A stretch of DNA of 36,067 nucleotides. It comes from Gracilaria domingensis (Eukaryota > Rhodophyta > Florideophyceae > Gracilariales > Gracilariaceae). The stretch lies in NCBI GenBank assembly GCA_022539475.1, contig VCMS01000510.1:1-36067 (forward strand), written 5' to 3'. Below, one piece after another: positions 8,271-19,800 of this stretch. A program made the translations under genes and the position numbers. The notes under the pieces are model-generated. The model made no database searches, was not told the DNA's origin, and saw nothing but the letters and a program-made list of their open reading frames with translations. Position 1 is the first letter of the stretch. Every line of letters starts with the position of its first letter.

Positions 8271-9880
8271 CTGTATACGCAAGCAGAAATTATCCATAAG
8301 TTAGTCAATGATCCGTTAGATACATTTGAAATGCGATGGAACGTACTATTGATAAAACGAAACAGAAACGTTGCGCTAGAAAAGTCGAGGGACCTGGTAA
8401 CTCGCAAACGGAAGAAGAAGCAGGAAAGGGATCGGTTAGATTACCAGCCCACCATATCATCGTAAACCGCGAAAGGTGTCGAAGCGAGAACTCACAAGCA
8501 AGGACACCGAGAATGCCCATGCAGCAAACATACCGCAAGACGCGATAAACGAGAATCTAGCCTATATCCCAAACAAGTACCAGAATCGCCTATCCCGAAC
8601 AGTCAGACAGTAAAACGACCAATTTCATTTTGTCTCTCAAGATCGATGATGGATCTGGAGAGATGAAATAAAATTGGTCGTTTACCTGTATACGCAAGCA
8701 GAAAGTATCCATAAGTTAGTCAATGCTCCGTTGGAAACATTTGAATTGCGATGGAACGTACCATTGATAAAACGAAACAGAAACGTTGCGCTAGAAAAGT
8801 CGAGGGACCTGGTAACTCGCAAACGGAAGAAGAAGCAGGAAAGGGATCGGTTAGATTACCAGCCCACCATATCATCGTAAACCGCGAAAGGTGTCGAAGC
8901 GAGAACTCACAAGCAAGGACACCGAGAATGCCCATGCAGCAAACATACCGCAAGACGCGATAAACGAGAATCTAGCCTATATCCCAAACAAGTACCAGAA
9001 TCGCCTATCCCGAACAGTCAGACAGTAAAACGACCAATTTCATTTTGTCTCTCAAGATCGATGATGGATCTGGAGAGATGAAATAAAATTGGTCGTTTAC
9101 CTGTATACGCAAGCAGAAAGTATCCATAAGTTAGTCAATGCTCCGTTGGAAACATTTGAATTGCGATGGAACGTACCATTGATAAAACGAAACAGAAACG
9201 TTGCGCTAGAAAAGTCGAGGGACCTGGTAACTCGCAAACGGAAGAAGAAGCAGGAAAGGGATCGGTTAGATTACCAGCCCACCATATCATCGTAAACCGC
9301 GAAAGGTGTCGAAGCGAGAACTCACAAGCAAGGACACCGAGAATGCCCATGCAGCAAACATACCGCAAGACGCGATAAACGAGAATCTAGCCTATATCCC
9401 AAACAAGTACCAGAATCGCCTATCCCGAACAGTCAGACAGTAAAACGACCAATTTCATTTTGTCTCTCAAGATCGATGATGGATCTGGAGAGATGAAATA
9501 AAATTGGTCGTTTACCTGTATACGCAAACAGAAAGTATCCATAAGTTAGTCAATGCTCCGTTGGAAACATTTGAATTGCGATGGAACGTACCATTGATAA
9601 AGCAAAACAGAAACGTTGCGCTAGAAAAGTCGAGGGACCTAGTAACTCGCAAAAGGAAGAAGAAGAAGGAAAGTGATCGGTTAGATTACCAGCAATCCAT
9701 TCATCGTAAAACGCGAAAGGTCTCGAAGCAAGAACTCACAAGCAACGACACCGAGAATGCCCATGCAGCAAACATACCGCAAGATGCGATAAACGAGACA
9801 GAAACCTATGTCTCAACCAAGTACCAGAATCGCCTATCCCGAACAGGCAGAGCTAGAGCCTATGGCGCAACGAAATGAAC
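8271..9880 (+). repeat. Tandem array, four 415-bp units bounded by inverted motifs
   Basis: The word CTGTATACGC recurs at 8271, 8686, 9101 and 9516, exactly 415 bases apart. Units 2 and 3 appear identical in the segments compared. Unit 1 differs from them mainly over its first 75 bases, and unit 4 increasingly toward its right end, where it loses the boundary motif. Each internal boundary carries an imperfect inverted repeat, ACGACCAATTT...AAATTGGTCGT, separated by about 20 bases (for example about 8609-8683). A unit can therefore be read as a 380-bp TIR-bounded element multiplied head to tail. Homogenised inner units with divergent outer edges are typical of unequal crossing-over or gene conversion. 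Confidence 0.92.
9504..9878 (+). CDS. Unit-length basic ORF in the fourth array copy, unknown
   Basis: The fourth unit holds a 124-codon frame that opens at the boundary motif (a TTG, no ATG in frame at the start) and crosses nearly the whole unit. Its middle is Lys/Arg-rich (RKRKKKKESDRLDYQ). In units 1-3 the same frame is cut to 68 codons by a one-base indel near the CAGCCCACCATA segment. Past that indel their downstream sequence still encodes a peptide collinear with unit 4 (KVSK.ELTS.DTENAHAANIPQ) and stops at a TAA that forms part of the right boundary motif. The unit therefore seems to derive from coding DNA. I do not recognise the protein; a fragment of a transposon protein is one possibility. 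Confidence 0.3.
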   Translation: MVVYLYTQTESIHKLVNAPLETFELRWNVPLIKQNRNVALEKSRDLVTRKRKKKKESDRLDYQQSIHRKTRKVSKQELTSNDTENAHAANIPQDAINETETYVSTKYQNRLSRTGRARAYGATK

Positions 9881-9889
9881 TATTGGTCG

Positions 9890-10470
9890 CGTACTTACAG
9901 TCGTCGGTTTGGGTTACCGGGTTCCCGTTTTCACCCTTCAACTCGTTCTTTATCTTGAACAAATAGAAGAAGTTGAGGGTGATTAGCTTATTTCCTGCCG
10001 TTTCCATGTCGCAGAGCGCGAAGAAACGCGGTGAGGATTGGTTCGTTTAGAGCAAAGATACGTGGAAGGATATGGAAGAACGTACGAAAAGACTGCACGG
10101 AATACATCCCTGAGATACGGATGACTCCGTCCTACTTTCTTCCGCCCTCTACTTTATGGAGCCTCCATAAAGTGGAGGGCGGGAAAAAGTACGACGGAGC
10201 GGATTATAACGCGATGATATCGATGGCATGGCTCACGACGGTAACGGAAGTTCGGACGTCGGAGGCGCGGCGGCGGCGGCGAAGGGAAGAGATTTATTTT
10301 TCTGTGCGAGATTGGACAAGTGTACAGCGTACAACGTTGGGAAACCACAGGTTTATAACCAGTGGTAGATAATACGAGAAGTACACCCTTGTGTTGAGGT
10401 CGACGTGTACCTACGTTCCTTTTTGAACGAAAGCACGTGATTTAAACTCAAAATATATTCTCCGTTCTCA
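9890..10470. other. Gene-free spacer upstream of the transposase, with hairpin
   Basis: No convincing gene. It contains a weak inverted repeat around 9930-9985 (TCACCCTTCAACT...AGTTGAGGGTGA) and the strong hairpin at 10125-10199. It probably includes the 5' end and promoter of the transposase gene that follows. Confidence 0.4.
10125..10199. repeat. Long imperfect hairpin, about 36-bp arms
   Basis: The arm at 10125-10160 pairs with 10164-10199 with a few mismatches across a 3-base loop (GCC). The palindromic core is CTTTATGGA...TCCATAAAG. It is far longer than expected by chance and sits about 370 bases before the transposase ATG. Confidence 0.8.
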
Positions 10471-10568
10471 GCATGACGTCGATCTTGACTGTCGCTCGAC
10501 CTCCTTCTCCCTTCGGACGCCCTTCCCTTGCAGTCTTTGTCGTCGTTTCTCGTTCAGTTCTTCTTCCC

Positions 10569-13500
10569 ATGGTCTACTACTGTACACATAAGAAGCGTGG
10601 GTGCCCCTTCGTTACTCGCCGAGGAGTCTTATCCCTTCAACAGCATGTCAATCATTGCCCGTTTCGTATGAAAGCAGCGCTGGAAGACGACAATAGCCGG
10701 CCCATTCGGAGAAGCAAGCGTCTCAAGCTTTCCGCACCCGCGCCCGCATCTTCCGAAACGGTCACTGCCCCTTGTCGCCTTCCCGAGCCTCCAGTGTCCG
10801 AGGACATCGTCGACCCCACTCCGTGCGCCCCTCCCATTCCGGACACTTCGCATTGTGTTTCTCCTTCCCCGGCTCCCGCGTCATTAGAGCGAGAACACGG
10901 AAGCAGTTCCCGCCCAGTGCCTTCTGAGGAGGCCCTCGGTGATTTGCATATGGATTATCTCACGGTTTGTCTGGCTTCAGTAGCTTCCAACCTTGGTCAT
11001 CGTGAGGCGGACGAGCTAATTGGGCTACTTCGGGACCCACGATTCTCGCAAAAGCGACTCAACGAGACCATAACAAGTTCCAAGCGCTGTACAGAACTGA
11101 AGAAGGCCATTTTCGAACGATACGCCTCAAAGGACGGTTTCAATCGCAGAACTGTCTCGCCAGAAGGATGTAAGTTCAGCGCCACCCTCTACACGAGAGA
11201 CCCCGTTCAGACACTTGTGAAACAGCTCCAGTTGGCTAACAACGAAAACACATTCTTCCACCCTATACCTCAGACCCACTCCACGAAAATATCTCACCCC
11301 ATGTCCGGCTCTCTCGCAAGAGACGCCACCTCAAAACTTAAGGAAATGGTCATGGGCTCTTTGGATAGTAGAATAGTGTGGTACTCCCAAGAAATAAGTT
11401 ACAGTGAATCTTTCGTAGGTCTTCTGCAGGTATACACCGATAAGTCTTCAACAACTCTAAAGCAAACATCGGTTACCGCCTATCCTCTTCACCTCATATT
11501 TCTCAACTTCTCCGACGAGCTTCGCCGTAAGTGTATCCGTGATGACCTCACAGTAGTGGCATACTTCCCTACCACACTGATCGAGGTTTCCGCATCTGAA
11601 GCAGACGCAATGCCATTTGTTTCTAGCAAGTCTCTACGCGAGTCCAGGATGCAAATCCTTCAAGAATCTCTTCGTCAAGTCCTGGAGCCCATTCTAAATC
11701 TCACGCAGAAAGGTTTTCAGTTCATCGGCGAAGACAAACTAAGTCGAGTGTGCCATCCTCTGCTTGCAAGTTATTGTGCGGATATTCCTGAGGCTAAGGA
11801 CATTCTGTCCATTCTTCATGGGACCAAAACGGAAAGCCCGTGTCATAGATGCAAAGCCCCTCGCTCATCTTTATGCAGTCCTATTCCCACCTCATTCAAC
11901 GGACGTTCTCAAAAGCACACGAAAAGCATCCGAAAGACATACACAGCTATCTTGCAACATGCACAAAAAGACGAGGCGGAAAGACGTCCACGTCGTGCGA
12001 GGGAGAGGAGATCTCAAGCGGATACTCTGATGCGTTCAAATTCCATATCTCTCATTCCTTCGTTCCTCGAAACTTCCGTAAGCCTTGGAATGATCCCGGG
12101 ATTGTCTCCATACAGTCTGTTCTCATTCGAACCATTACACAACTTGCATCTCGGCATCTCAAAGTTGATAAAAACGGCCACAATCGAGAGACTGCAGTCA
12201 GACACCCTGTGCACCACAATAGGAACATCTGCATCGCGTTCATTTCGAACGATACGCACCCAACTCCTCAACCATGCAAACGCAATTCTAGCTGCCATAG
12301 AACGCGATTCTCCTGCCAAAGGTTTACATATCGATTTCTCCACGCAGGAGAAAGGCAAATCTTTGAATGGTATCTTCACGAAAGACGGTCTCCGTGGAAT
12401 GCTGGAGGCCAAAAACTACAAAGCACTTGACATGGTCTTTCCCTTCATAGGAGCATTCTTTGACATATGCTGTGGAGAACAGGACGTTGCCCCAATCACA
12501 ACCGTTTTCTCTCAGTACTCGGACTTGCTCTCGACCTTATTCAGATACAATCGTGACCCGTATTGGACTGAAAGCTCTCTCCTGTGTCTTAGTTCGGAGA
12601 TTGAAGCCTTCAAGCGTTCCGCAACAAAGACTCTGGCGGATTTTCATCCCTCCAGACTGGGAACTCTGAAGTTTCATCTTCTCGATCATCTCGTGGACGA
12701 TATTCGCCGTCTGGGAAGTATCAAGTATACGACGCAGGCATATACGAACATGCACACCTGCTATTTAAAAGACACTACAAAAAGACGTCCAGAAGAACAG
12801 CAACGGCTGTGGAGGAGACTATTCGCTCCATTGAGCACGACATGTTAGAAAGCAATGGAATGGCAATACTCCTTACCAGCGTAATCCAGGTTTACCAGGA
12901 ACTTCCACACAGCTTCCTCGGTTTGCAATGAGAGGGCGTTCTTTCACTTTACGAGCTCTTCAACATTGTGTTTCAAGTATGTCCAGTTCAAAAACATGGA
13001 CTGCTGTTAGAGAAATGTTCTCAAGTACGGACACAAGGTCGATTCTTGATCAAATTGGTGAACAGGCCCTTCCTCCTTTCCTCAGTCTCGTGAAAGAAAC
13101 ACTGGATGAGCACTCTATTACATACTTCCCAGAAAAGACAAGGATAACTCTGGTGAATTCGGCCGTCGTGAAAGGCGGTTTCGTTCCGACTCTTGAACAC
13201 TTCGATTCGTCTTCTAAGGCACTTAAGCTGGGACGACCCAAATACCCCATCATCCAACGTGTCTTCGCTTCTCCAGCATTTGGTCCCAGTAGAAAGCCAA
13301 AGTTTTCCACTGTATTGGTAAGCGGAGAAGATTCAGAGACTTGGGTTGCCCAGGTAGTCGCTCTGATTCGAATATCTCTCCTTGATTCTGCACTTACCGC
13401 ACCAGAGGTGGCATTCGTCCGGTATTTCGAGGTTTTACCCCCCGCAACAAACATCGACCACATATTGAAATGCATATCTTTACGGTGGGCTACAAACGAT

Positions 13501-13746
13501 GAAAAGAACCACACTCTTCCGTTCCCTCGTCATTCCAAAGCGGAGACTATCGTAGAGTTAACTCCTTGGTACGGGATGGTTCCGGCTTCTGCACTACAGG
13601 GAACTGTCCATGTTGTTCGATCAAACTACCCTGCTCCACCTTTTTGTCCTCCACTTCAATGGTTCCAACACCGATTCTACATCAATCGATTCTATCATGA
13701 TTCAGATGAAGGACCAACTGAGCACGTTGATCTTGTACAGCCTTAA
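10569..13746 (+). pseudogene. Plavaka/KDZ-like CACTA-superfamily transposase, frameshifted
   Basis: The likely start is the ATG at 10569 (an in-frame ATG at 10473 adds 32 residues). It begins with a C2HC-type zinc finger (YYCTHKKRGCPF...QQHVNHC). Matches to Plavaka-like transposases include the LNFSDELRRKCIRDDLTVVAYFPT region, CHPLLASYCADIPEA, a PCHRC metal pair, and EPLHNLHLGISKL, the counterpart of the family's D-x-LHQL-x-QGV box. The first frame stops at 12848, but homologous coding leaves it near 12720-12730 (continuing as DAGIYEHAHLLFKRHYKKT) and moves again to the frame of 12928-13746. The last segment carries the FVRYFEVLPP and VELTPWYGMVPASAL blocks typical of the family C-terminus. 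At least two frameshifts make this copy probably inactive unless they are sequencing errors. Confidence 0.8.
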
Positions 13747-14190
13747 ACATTAAGGGCTCCATCTTCTACATGTTCACCTTGTGGTGCCTTTTCTTGTGAT
13801 CCTGTGTTAATTCCGAAATCGTTCATGTCCATTTCCTTGAACTCCATATCCCCTTCCTCGCATTCACCAACGAAGCAATCGCTAATAGACCCCAATCTTC
13901 GGCTCACACTGTCAATAAAAAATTGTTCTTTCACAGTGAGGTAAAGTCTTCCGTTCGACGGCATTCGATATCCAAATGTAGCCTCTCTCATGTCATTACC
14001 AAGAACCTTAGTCCAATCTTCCGTTGTCGTTCCAAAATTATGAAACTCGCTGGAATTGGTCCTCAAGACATGTTGCCTAACATCCCCCAGAACATTCTTT
14101 AAACACAGAGGTAGCAGTTCAGCAAACTTCTTTGTAAACAGTTTCTGTCTCTGCCACCCCTTGACACATCCGTACTTAGAATGGCTTCAC
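13743..14190 (-). CDS. Unknown protein, convergent with the transposase
   Basis: A minus-strand frame ends four bases into the transposase stop region. From its first ORF-start codon it is 107 codons (14066-13743), but the frame stays open upstream to about 14190, which adds a Lys/Leu-rich segment (KLFTKKFAELLPLC). The C-terminal third is acidic. No known domain was recognised. The tail-to-tail overlap with the transposase suggests it belongs to the same or a neighbouring mobile element, for example a second element protein. There is coherent amino-acid texture (FGYRMPSNGRLYLTVKEQFF), but I would not assign a function. Confidence 0.4.
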
Positions 14191-14414
14191 AACCTCAACA
14201 CCCAAGCGTCCAAACGTGCGAAGCAACAGTATTGTTGCCATCTAAAAAGGTGCCCGTATCCTTGTCTTCCACATCATACCCCAATAAACTCCTTCAGCAC
14301 TTGACCCACACGGTTTCGGGAAGAACACAAGTTTGACTCCGTCGCATATCCTCGACCATTGTCCGCATTGGAGTACTTTAGACGAACAAAATGGGCTTTT
14401 CTCAACCATGAAGT

Positions 14415-14482
14415 NNNNNNNNNNNNNNNNNNNNNNNNNNNNNNNNNNNNNNNNNNNNNNNNNNNNNNNNNNNNNNNNNNNN
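14415..14482. other. Assembly gap, 68 N
   Basis: A run of N inside the GH36-like fragment. Its true length is unknown, so frames on either side should not be joined. Confidence 0.99.
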
Positions 14483-14850
14483 ATATGAGGCCCCCATCGT
14501 CGAACAGGGGCATACCAAGATGTTCCGTACTGAATCGACGTATGCGACTGCGCGTCCGTGTTATCAGACGTCCAAATTTGTGGCGAGAAGTACAGCAACC
14601 GGCGTCGAACCAACTCCCACCACCAGAACAACTTTCGAACAGCACCTTCGGGAACGCCTCAGTCAGTCGTCCAAACAACCCGTACACACCCAAGATGAAT
14701 CGATGCCCAATCTCCCCCTGCCTTTCCTTGTGCCAGTCTTGAGAGGACATCTTCGTCAAATGTCGGTTCATATCCCACTTGATGTACTCAATGTTCGCCG
14801 TACTCAGCATCTCGTACAGTTGCTCGTGTATACGAACACCCGTCTGAGCA
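14483..14850 (-). pseudogene. GH36 alpha-galactosidase fragment, frameshifted and gapped
   Basis: The minus strand encodes the catalytic core of a family GH36 alpha-galactosidase, which hydrolyses terminal alpha-galactosides. In one frame YIKWDMNRHLT contains the family nucleophile Asp, followed by HRFILGVYGLF and FESCSGGGSWFDAG. A single-base shift near 14600-14630 then moves the reading to another frame with IWTSDNTDAQ, which contains the acid/base Asp, and SIQYGTS. The assembly gap follows immediately. Only about 120 of roughly 700 expected residues are present: the N-terminal beta-sandwich is absent and the C-terminus after the gap is not recognisable. The fragment directly abuts the SCC2 piece on the same strand. 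It is clearly a relic or a badly assembled piece rather than a working gene. Confidence 0.75.
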
Positions 14851-14879
14851 GCGGTAGGAGTTTCAGCCTCCAAGCAAAG

Positions 14880-16460
14880 TTCTTCAGCTTTCTGCAAGGT
14901 CCCATGAGAATGGATCGGATTATCGATATCGCTCGTTCTCTTACAAAGGTCGCGGTATCACACAAGCGCTTCTCCACCACGGACAAGATCTTGGACATAA
15001 GGACAGGATCACGCTTCTCACCATCCTTCAAACCCTCAATGCCGACCGATTGTTCTGGACCACTATGCTGTAGCAACGAGCGGCCAATAAGGTCAAAAGC
15101 GGCATCTCGTGCCAAAGTCCATACATCGCGGCAACTAGCCTCAATATAACTAAAAACATTTAGCAAGTGACATAAAAGACCTCGACAAGCATTATCGATG
15201 GAAGAAAGAGCTTTGATAGACTTCACGCGAACGGTAGGTGCGCTGTAATGAAGACCATCTAGTATAGATTGTAGTATTGTGCCAAAGCCTGAAGTGAAAC
15301 TTCTGTTCTTGCCAATGAAGCATGCTGCTCTTAACGCATCGCTGCAAGTTATCTCTTCATTTCTCATGCGGCAAGCTGCTACGTGTTCGGCTCGCCTTCT
15401 TGAAATCTCTTCCAATGCCGTCATTGCGCTGTTTTCGACATCTGCGCATCCATCCTGGCCATCGATAACTTCCTCGTCATCCTGAGGATCGCCCATATTT
15501 CGTTCCTGGTTCATAATCTGGGCCCGTCTTTTTTGTTTCTTGGCAACCTGGTGGTCATCAACGAGGAAAAAGCCGTCATAAAAGGAATTGGCAGCAGCTA
15601 CTTGAAGAGATGGCTTGGGATCGAGGAAAAGTAACAATGTCTCTCTCTCCTTCTCAAGAACTTCCACTTTGATGTCAAAAGATACGGACTGTTCGATCTC
15701 TTTCAATACATCGATGTCATACAGATCTCAAATCCTTGAAGCAAGAGAGCCCAACACATCAAAGAACATGCACTTGGTATGCACCGTTTTGTCTTCAGGA
15801 GACCGAGGTCGAGTGATGACGGCGACAGACAATGTCTGCAAACTCAGCTCCATAGATGGCCATTCTGGCCGTCCACAAAAGACAAGCAAATCCTCAAGAA
15901 GACTAGAGAACGCCGTTCTATACTCATGGTCACGATCCGAGCACGCTCGAACCAAAAGTGGGTCGAGAACGTGTACAGACGCTTTCAACGCACGACCGTG
16001 CCTTGCCTTTCTCACCGACACCAGGTCATTCTGAGCAGATGATGTTGTACGTGACTTCGAACGGACCGGGAGGTTTCGAACAGGATCACTGCTTGCAATA
16101 CAAACAAACCGCGCGAAGAGAGCCGATGACGCTCTTACAGTAGTCTGGTCTTCTGCGAGTTTGAAGAATCGTAAATTCCTTCTCGCAGCAGGAACAGAAC
16201 TCGCTGCCTCCCTGACACCGTCAAGGATTTGAACACGGTGGTCTGGATACGACGAGAAAATCATACATACAGTCTTGATCGCGTGAGATTGAAACCACTC
16301 AACGCCTGTCACAGAGGGAGAGTGGTCGCACACCCTCGCTAGTCGAGATGCAACAGAATGGGGAAGAAATTGCTCCTTGCTGTGAAGGGTACTGAGAGCA
16401 TCAAGTAGAACAAAAACTTGATCGAAAAGCGCCTCGTCACGCTTGAGTATCGTCCTTTTT
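14880..16460 (-). pseudogene. SCC2/NIPBL cohesin-loader fragment with in-frame TGA
   Basis: HEAT-repeat sequence from the middle of SCC2/NIPBL, which with SCC4/MAU2 loads cohesin onto chromatin in the nucleus. The frame is coherent from about 16460 (DEALFDQVFVLLDALSTLH) through YPDHRVQIL, RRNLRFFKL, EYRTAFSSLLEDLL and RPEWPSMELSL. It crosses an in-frame TGA at 15730-15728 (LGSLASRI*DLYD) and continues in the same frame to HYSAPTVRVKSIKALSS and FVRERAISIIRSI near 14915. Family members have Arg at about the TGA position, so CGA to TGA is the simplest change. About 520 residues are present. The N-terminal half is missing because ECM29 lies immediately upstream, and the C-terminal hook is replaced by GH36-like sequence. 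It is a truncated segment, either a duplicated gene fragment or misassembled. Confidence 0.72.
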
Positions 16461-16838
16461 GACCCCTCGCTTCAACAGCGGCAGCAGCAGAACCCACAAC
16501 TCTTTCAATTCCCGTATTTGGGATTAGGGCGACGCAATGCACTCGGCTTGAACAGAAGGGGCATATGCGGCTGGTGCTCACCCGAGGTCCCAAGCACTGC
16601 ATCTATCGACAAGCTACATCGCATGTATGTAAACGCGAATGCAACAAACTTGCTGCGTTCTAAGCTTACCTAGAGTCAAAGGGGCAGCGTCTAAGCGAAC
16701 GGCATGCGTTGAGTTATTGATTGTCGATGGACAGTCAGTCACCAGGTAGAAATATAAACACAGATTAGCCAATCCTTGTCTTAACTGAGCTCTACTTCTC
16801 AGCATCGAGTTATGCTTGTACCACAACTGACACAATCA
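16461..16838. other. Spacer between ECM29 and the SCC2 fragment
   Basis: No convincing gene. The short minus-strand frame at 16602-16339 may contribute a few residues to the SCC2 piece through a shift, but I could not show this. Confidence 0.35.
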
Positions 16839-19800
16839 TCACGAAACCCCAAACACTGTACACAGTCTTATAGCGACAGATCGCACACCAGGTTCGGAAT
16901 CTTCGCTCCGAGACCTCTTGATCGCTGCCAATGTGTCTTCTCCAATCATATCTTTCATTGTCGCAGAATCTGAGATAACTTTCGCCAGGTGATCAAGAAT
17001 TGCTAACCCGCTCTTTCTTAGCATGTTGTACTTGGGTTCGTGAACGCCGTTTTTGCTGAGGATTACTAATCGTTTCGTCAATGCCTCCCGTCGTTCCATG
17101 GAGTCTCCAAATTGCAGTTCATTTGTTGAGAAGCGTTCGGACAACCTCTCAGCCGCTTGCAGTACAACTAGTCGGACGTCCCAATCGTTCTGCATCAGTT
17201 CCTCAAACACACAGAGAAGATCTTGTATGTGTTCTATTTGCTTCTCCATTCCCGCTCTCCCGTTGACTGCAGATTGCAGACATTGGATCGCCGCTTTGCA
17301 ATGCAGCCTCTGCGCCTTTCGCGCCTTATTGCGAGGATCAACAGCATCCGCATCAGACCCAGTTACCCACGCCATACGCGATACGTTTGGTACGCTGGCA
17401 TTCACATCGGACGAGCTTGGTGACACCATTTCTGACAAATGGTGTTTGACTTCCTCGTACATGCACACGGTTTCCCGAGTGTTCACCAGCACTTTACCCG
17501 CTGCATCAATGGCTGCAATGCGATAGTCCTTCTTCCCTCGATGGGATTCGGAGAGCAGAGCCTGCACGACAGTTGTGCCCCCTCCGCACGCCTCCCACAG
17601 AGATGCACTCAAGCAAGAATCTGCCAGAGACCCAATGGCTTCAATGGGAACATGTTGTCCTTCCCAAATATGACCCGGAAGCACCATCAACAACGCTTGG
17701 CGCTTCGAGACATGAACTGCACATCCACTGTGTCATTCGACGCGTTGGCCAGGTCCCCTAGCGTGGCTGCAGCGCTTCTCTTTACGCGGTACTAAGCAGA
17801 AGTAGATAGACGTTGCTCACATATTTCAACAATCTCCCTTTCGTACAAACGATGCCCGGCCTGAGTAATCGGCGCCCCTTCATCCCAGATATCTTTCCAG
17901 TTCTTGCTGGCATCTCCTGCATCATCGTCTGTTTCACGTCGTCCCATGTATGCCAGATGCAGTATTGAGCTGGCGTGCTGCTGAGCAGTATCGGGAGCCA
18001 TTCGCCACAACCCAGCAGCCAGTGATGAGGCAAGCGAACGATCCCGAGGGTCTTCCGATGTGCCCTTCTTGCTAATTTGTTGGCAGTACTTTCCAACTTC
18101 ATCGACGCGGCACAACTTAGATGCTCTACCAGCAGCGTTGCACCATGCCTTTCGAAGCATAGCATTTCGCTCCATACCAGCAGCGTTTGCCGCCGGAAAC
18201 AGAAGCTTTGAAGCGTACGGTTCCATGACCACCGCTCTGGATTGGAGAACGCTCGAAATCAACCTCGCTGTCGCTGCGCGTGTCGGAAATCCCACTCCTA
18301 TGCGAGCTAGTCGGGCAAGATTGGAAACCACCTCGGCGGCGATTGTCTCATCAACTTGCCCTCCCAACTTTTCAAGTGATTCGATCAAAGAGGACGATTA
18401 CATACTTGCCGCAGTGACCCGAGCGTTCTACAGTTCCTCCGGTGATGCCACATGATACTCCGCGTAGTTCAAGATTTGCGGCTCCAGCTCCGTCGCTATT
18501 TCCAACAAATTCGCAATCAAATCCGGCAGAGACGACCGCAGTGCCGTTCCTCCATGCCTTATGATCTCAGACAGAGTCTTGGACACAAGTGCTCTCTCCT
18601 CCTCTGCGCTGTGTGTGATAGACGTCATTAGCACTGACAGCACAACGCCAACAGCTTGAGCCGAGTTTTCCTCACCAACATACCCTGGATTACATAGATG
18701 TATAGAGAGTTCGAGAGTGCTCTTCCAGTCCCCTGAGCGCTCTTGCGCACACTTTCCTTGATGTCATCCATAGCCCTCAGCCTGTGGTACCAGAAATCCT
18801 TCAACGAGTCTTTCACTTCCTCCCATGTGCGAGACGTAAGCACGTCCCGAAGCGCTGCGCACCCCGCTTCTCGTGAACGTCATTGCCTCGAAACGATTGA
18901 CTTGATGCAATGCTCAGTTACCGCCGGCAAGTTTGCCTTTATAGCTTCTGCCACTGAGCCGTGACCAGACTCTTTGACAACGGCCGATATAATGGAACCC
19001 ATAGCAATGCGGACGCTCTCAGTTGGATCATGGCAATACACATACAACCGTGGCAAAAGGTTCTTCACGTGCGGCCGAAGATGTTCGGCCGCGATTTCAT
19101 TATTCAACAGCGCACTACCAGCCAATGCGGCGCCCTTGCGACTGTTCCAAAGCGCGGCATGGCCGGCAAGATCCATGAACTTATACACAAGTTCGGGTTG
19201 ACCCATGTCCTGAGCAAGACTGCAGAGCTCTTTATACGTCCCAGACGGCGCGCCAGCCGACTTTGATTGAACGTCCACGCCGCTGAATTCCAGCAATACG
19301 CCTTGATCGCCCGGGACCGTCGCAGCAGCTCGCTTGCCTGCCGTCAAAGATCGGACAAGGTTTCCAACAAGAACTTGTTGATCCTTTGGGGGGCATATGT
19401 TGTACACCAACGCAATGCCGTAAGAGGCCATCTGTTGCGTGAAGTCGGATCGATCTGACAAGAACACAGTAAACGCCTTTTGTACATCTGGCAGAAGATC
19501 CAGAAGCAACTGTTGCTCCTGAGTGATTCGCGCTTCGTCCGCGGTGGTTGCAAATGTGTACTTCTCACTCTCTGATCTGTCCGCGAACAACTTGATAAAC
19601 GTTAACAGACATACAAATCCACCTGGTCGTGCGTTTGGCCTTTCGTCAAAGACCAGCGACATGATCGTTTTGACTGTCTCAGGCAACAAAGAAACCTTGC
19701 TCTGGTCAGCATCGTCGTAGATCCTCTCTCGCACACCGTAGCTGTGCTCCCTGAGTTCTGTTATACTCTGCAACTCGCTCGAATCTGCTGTCCCGCTAGA

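Noticed and set aside
8271..9880. CRISPR array
   Set aside because: The units are 415 bases and nearly identical over their full length, with no short repeat/variable spacer structure, and the DNA is eukaryotic.
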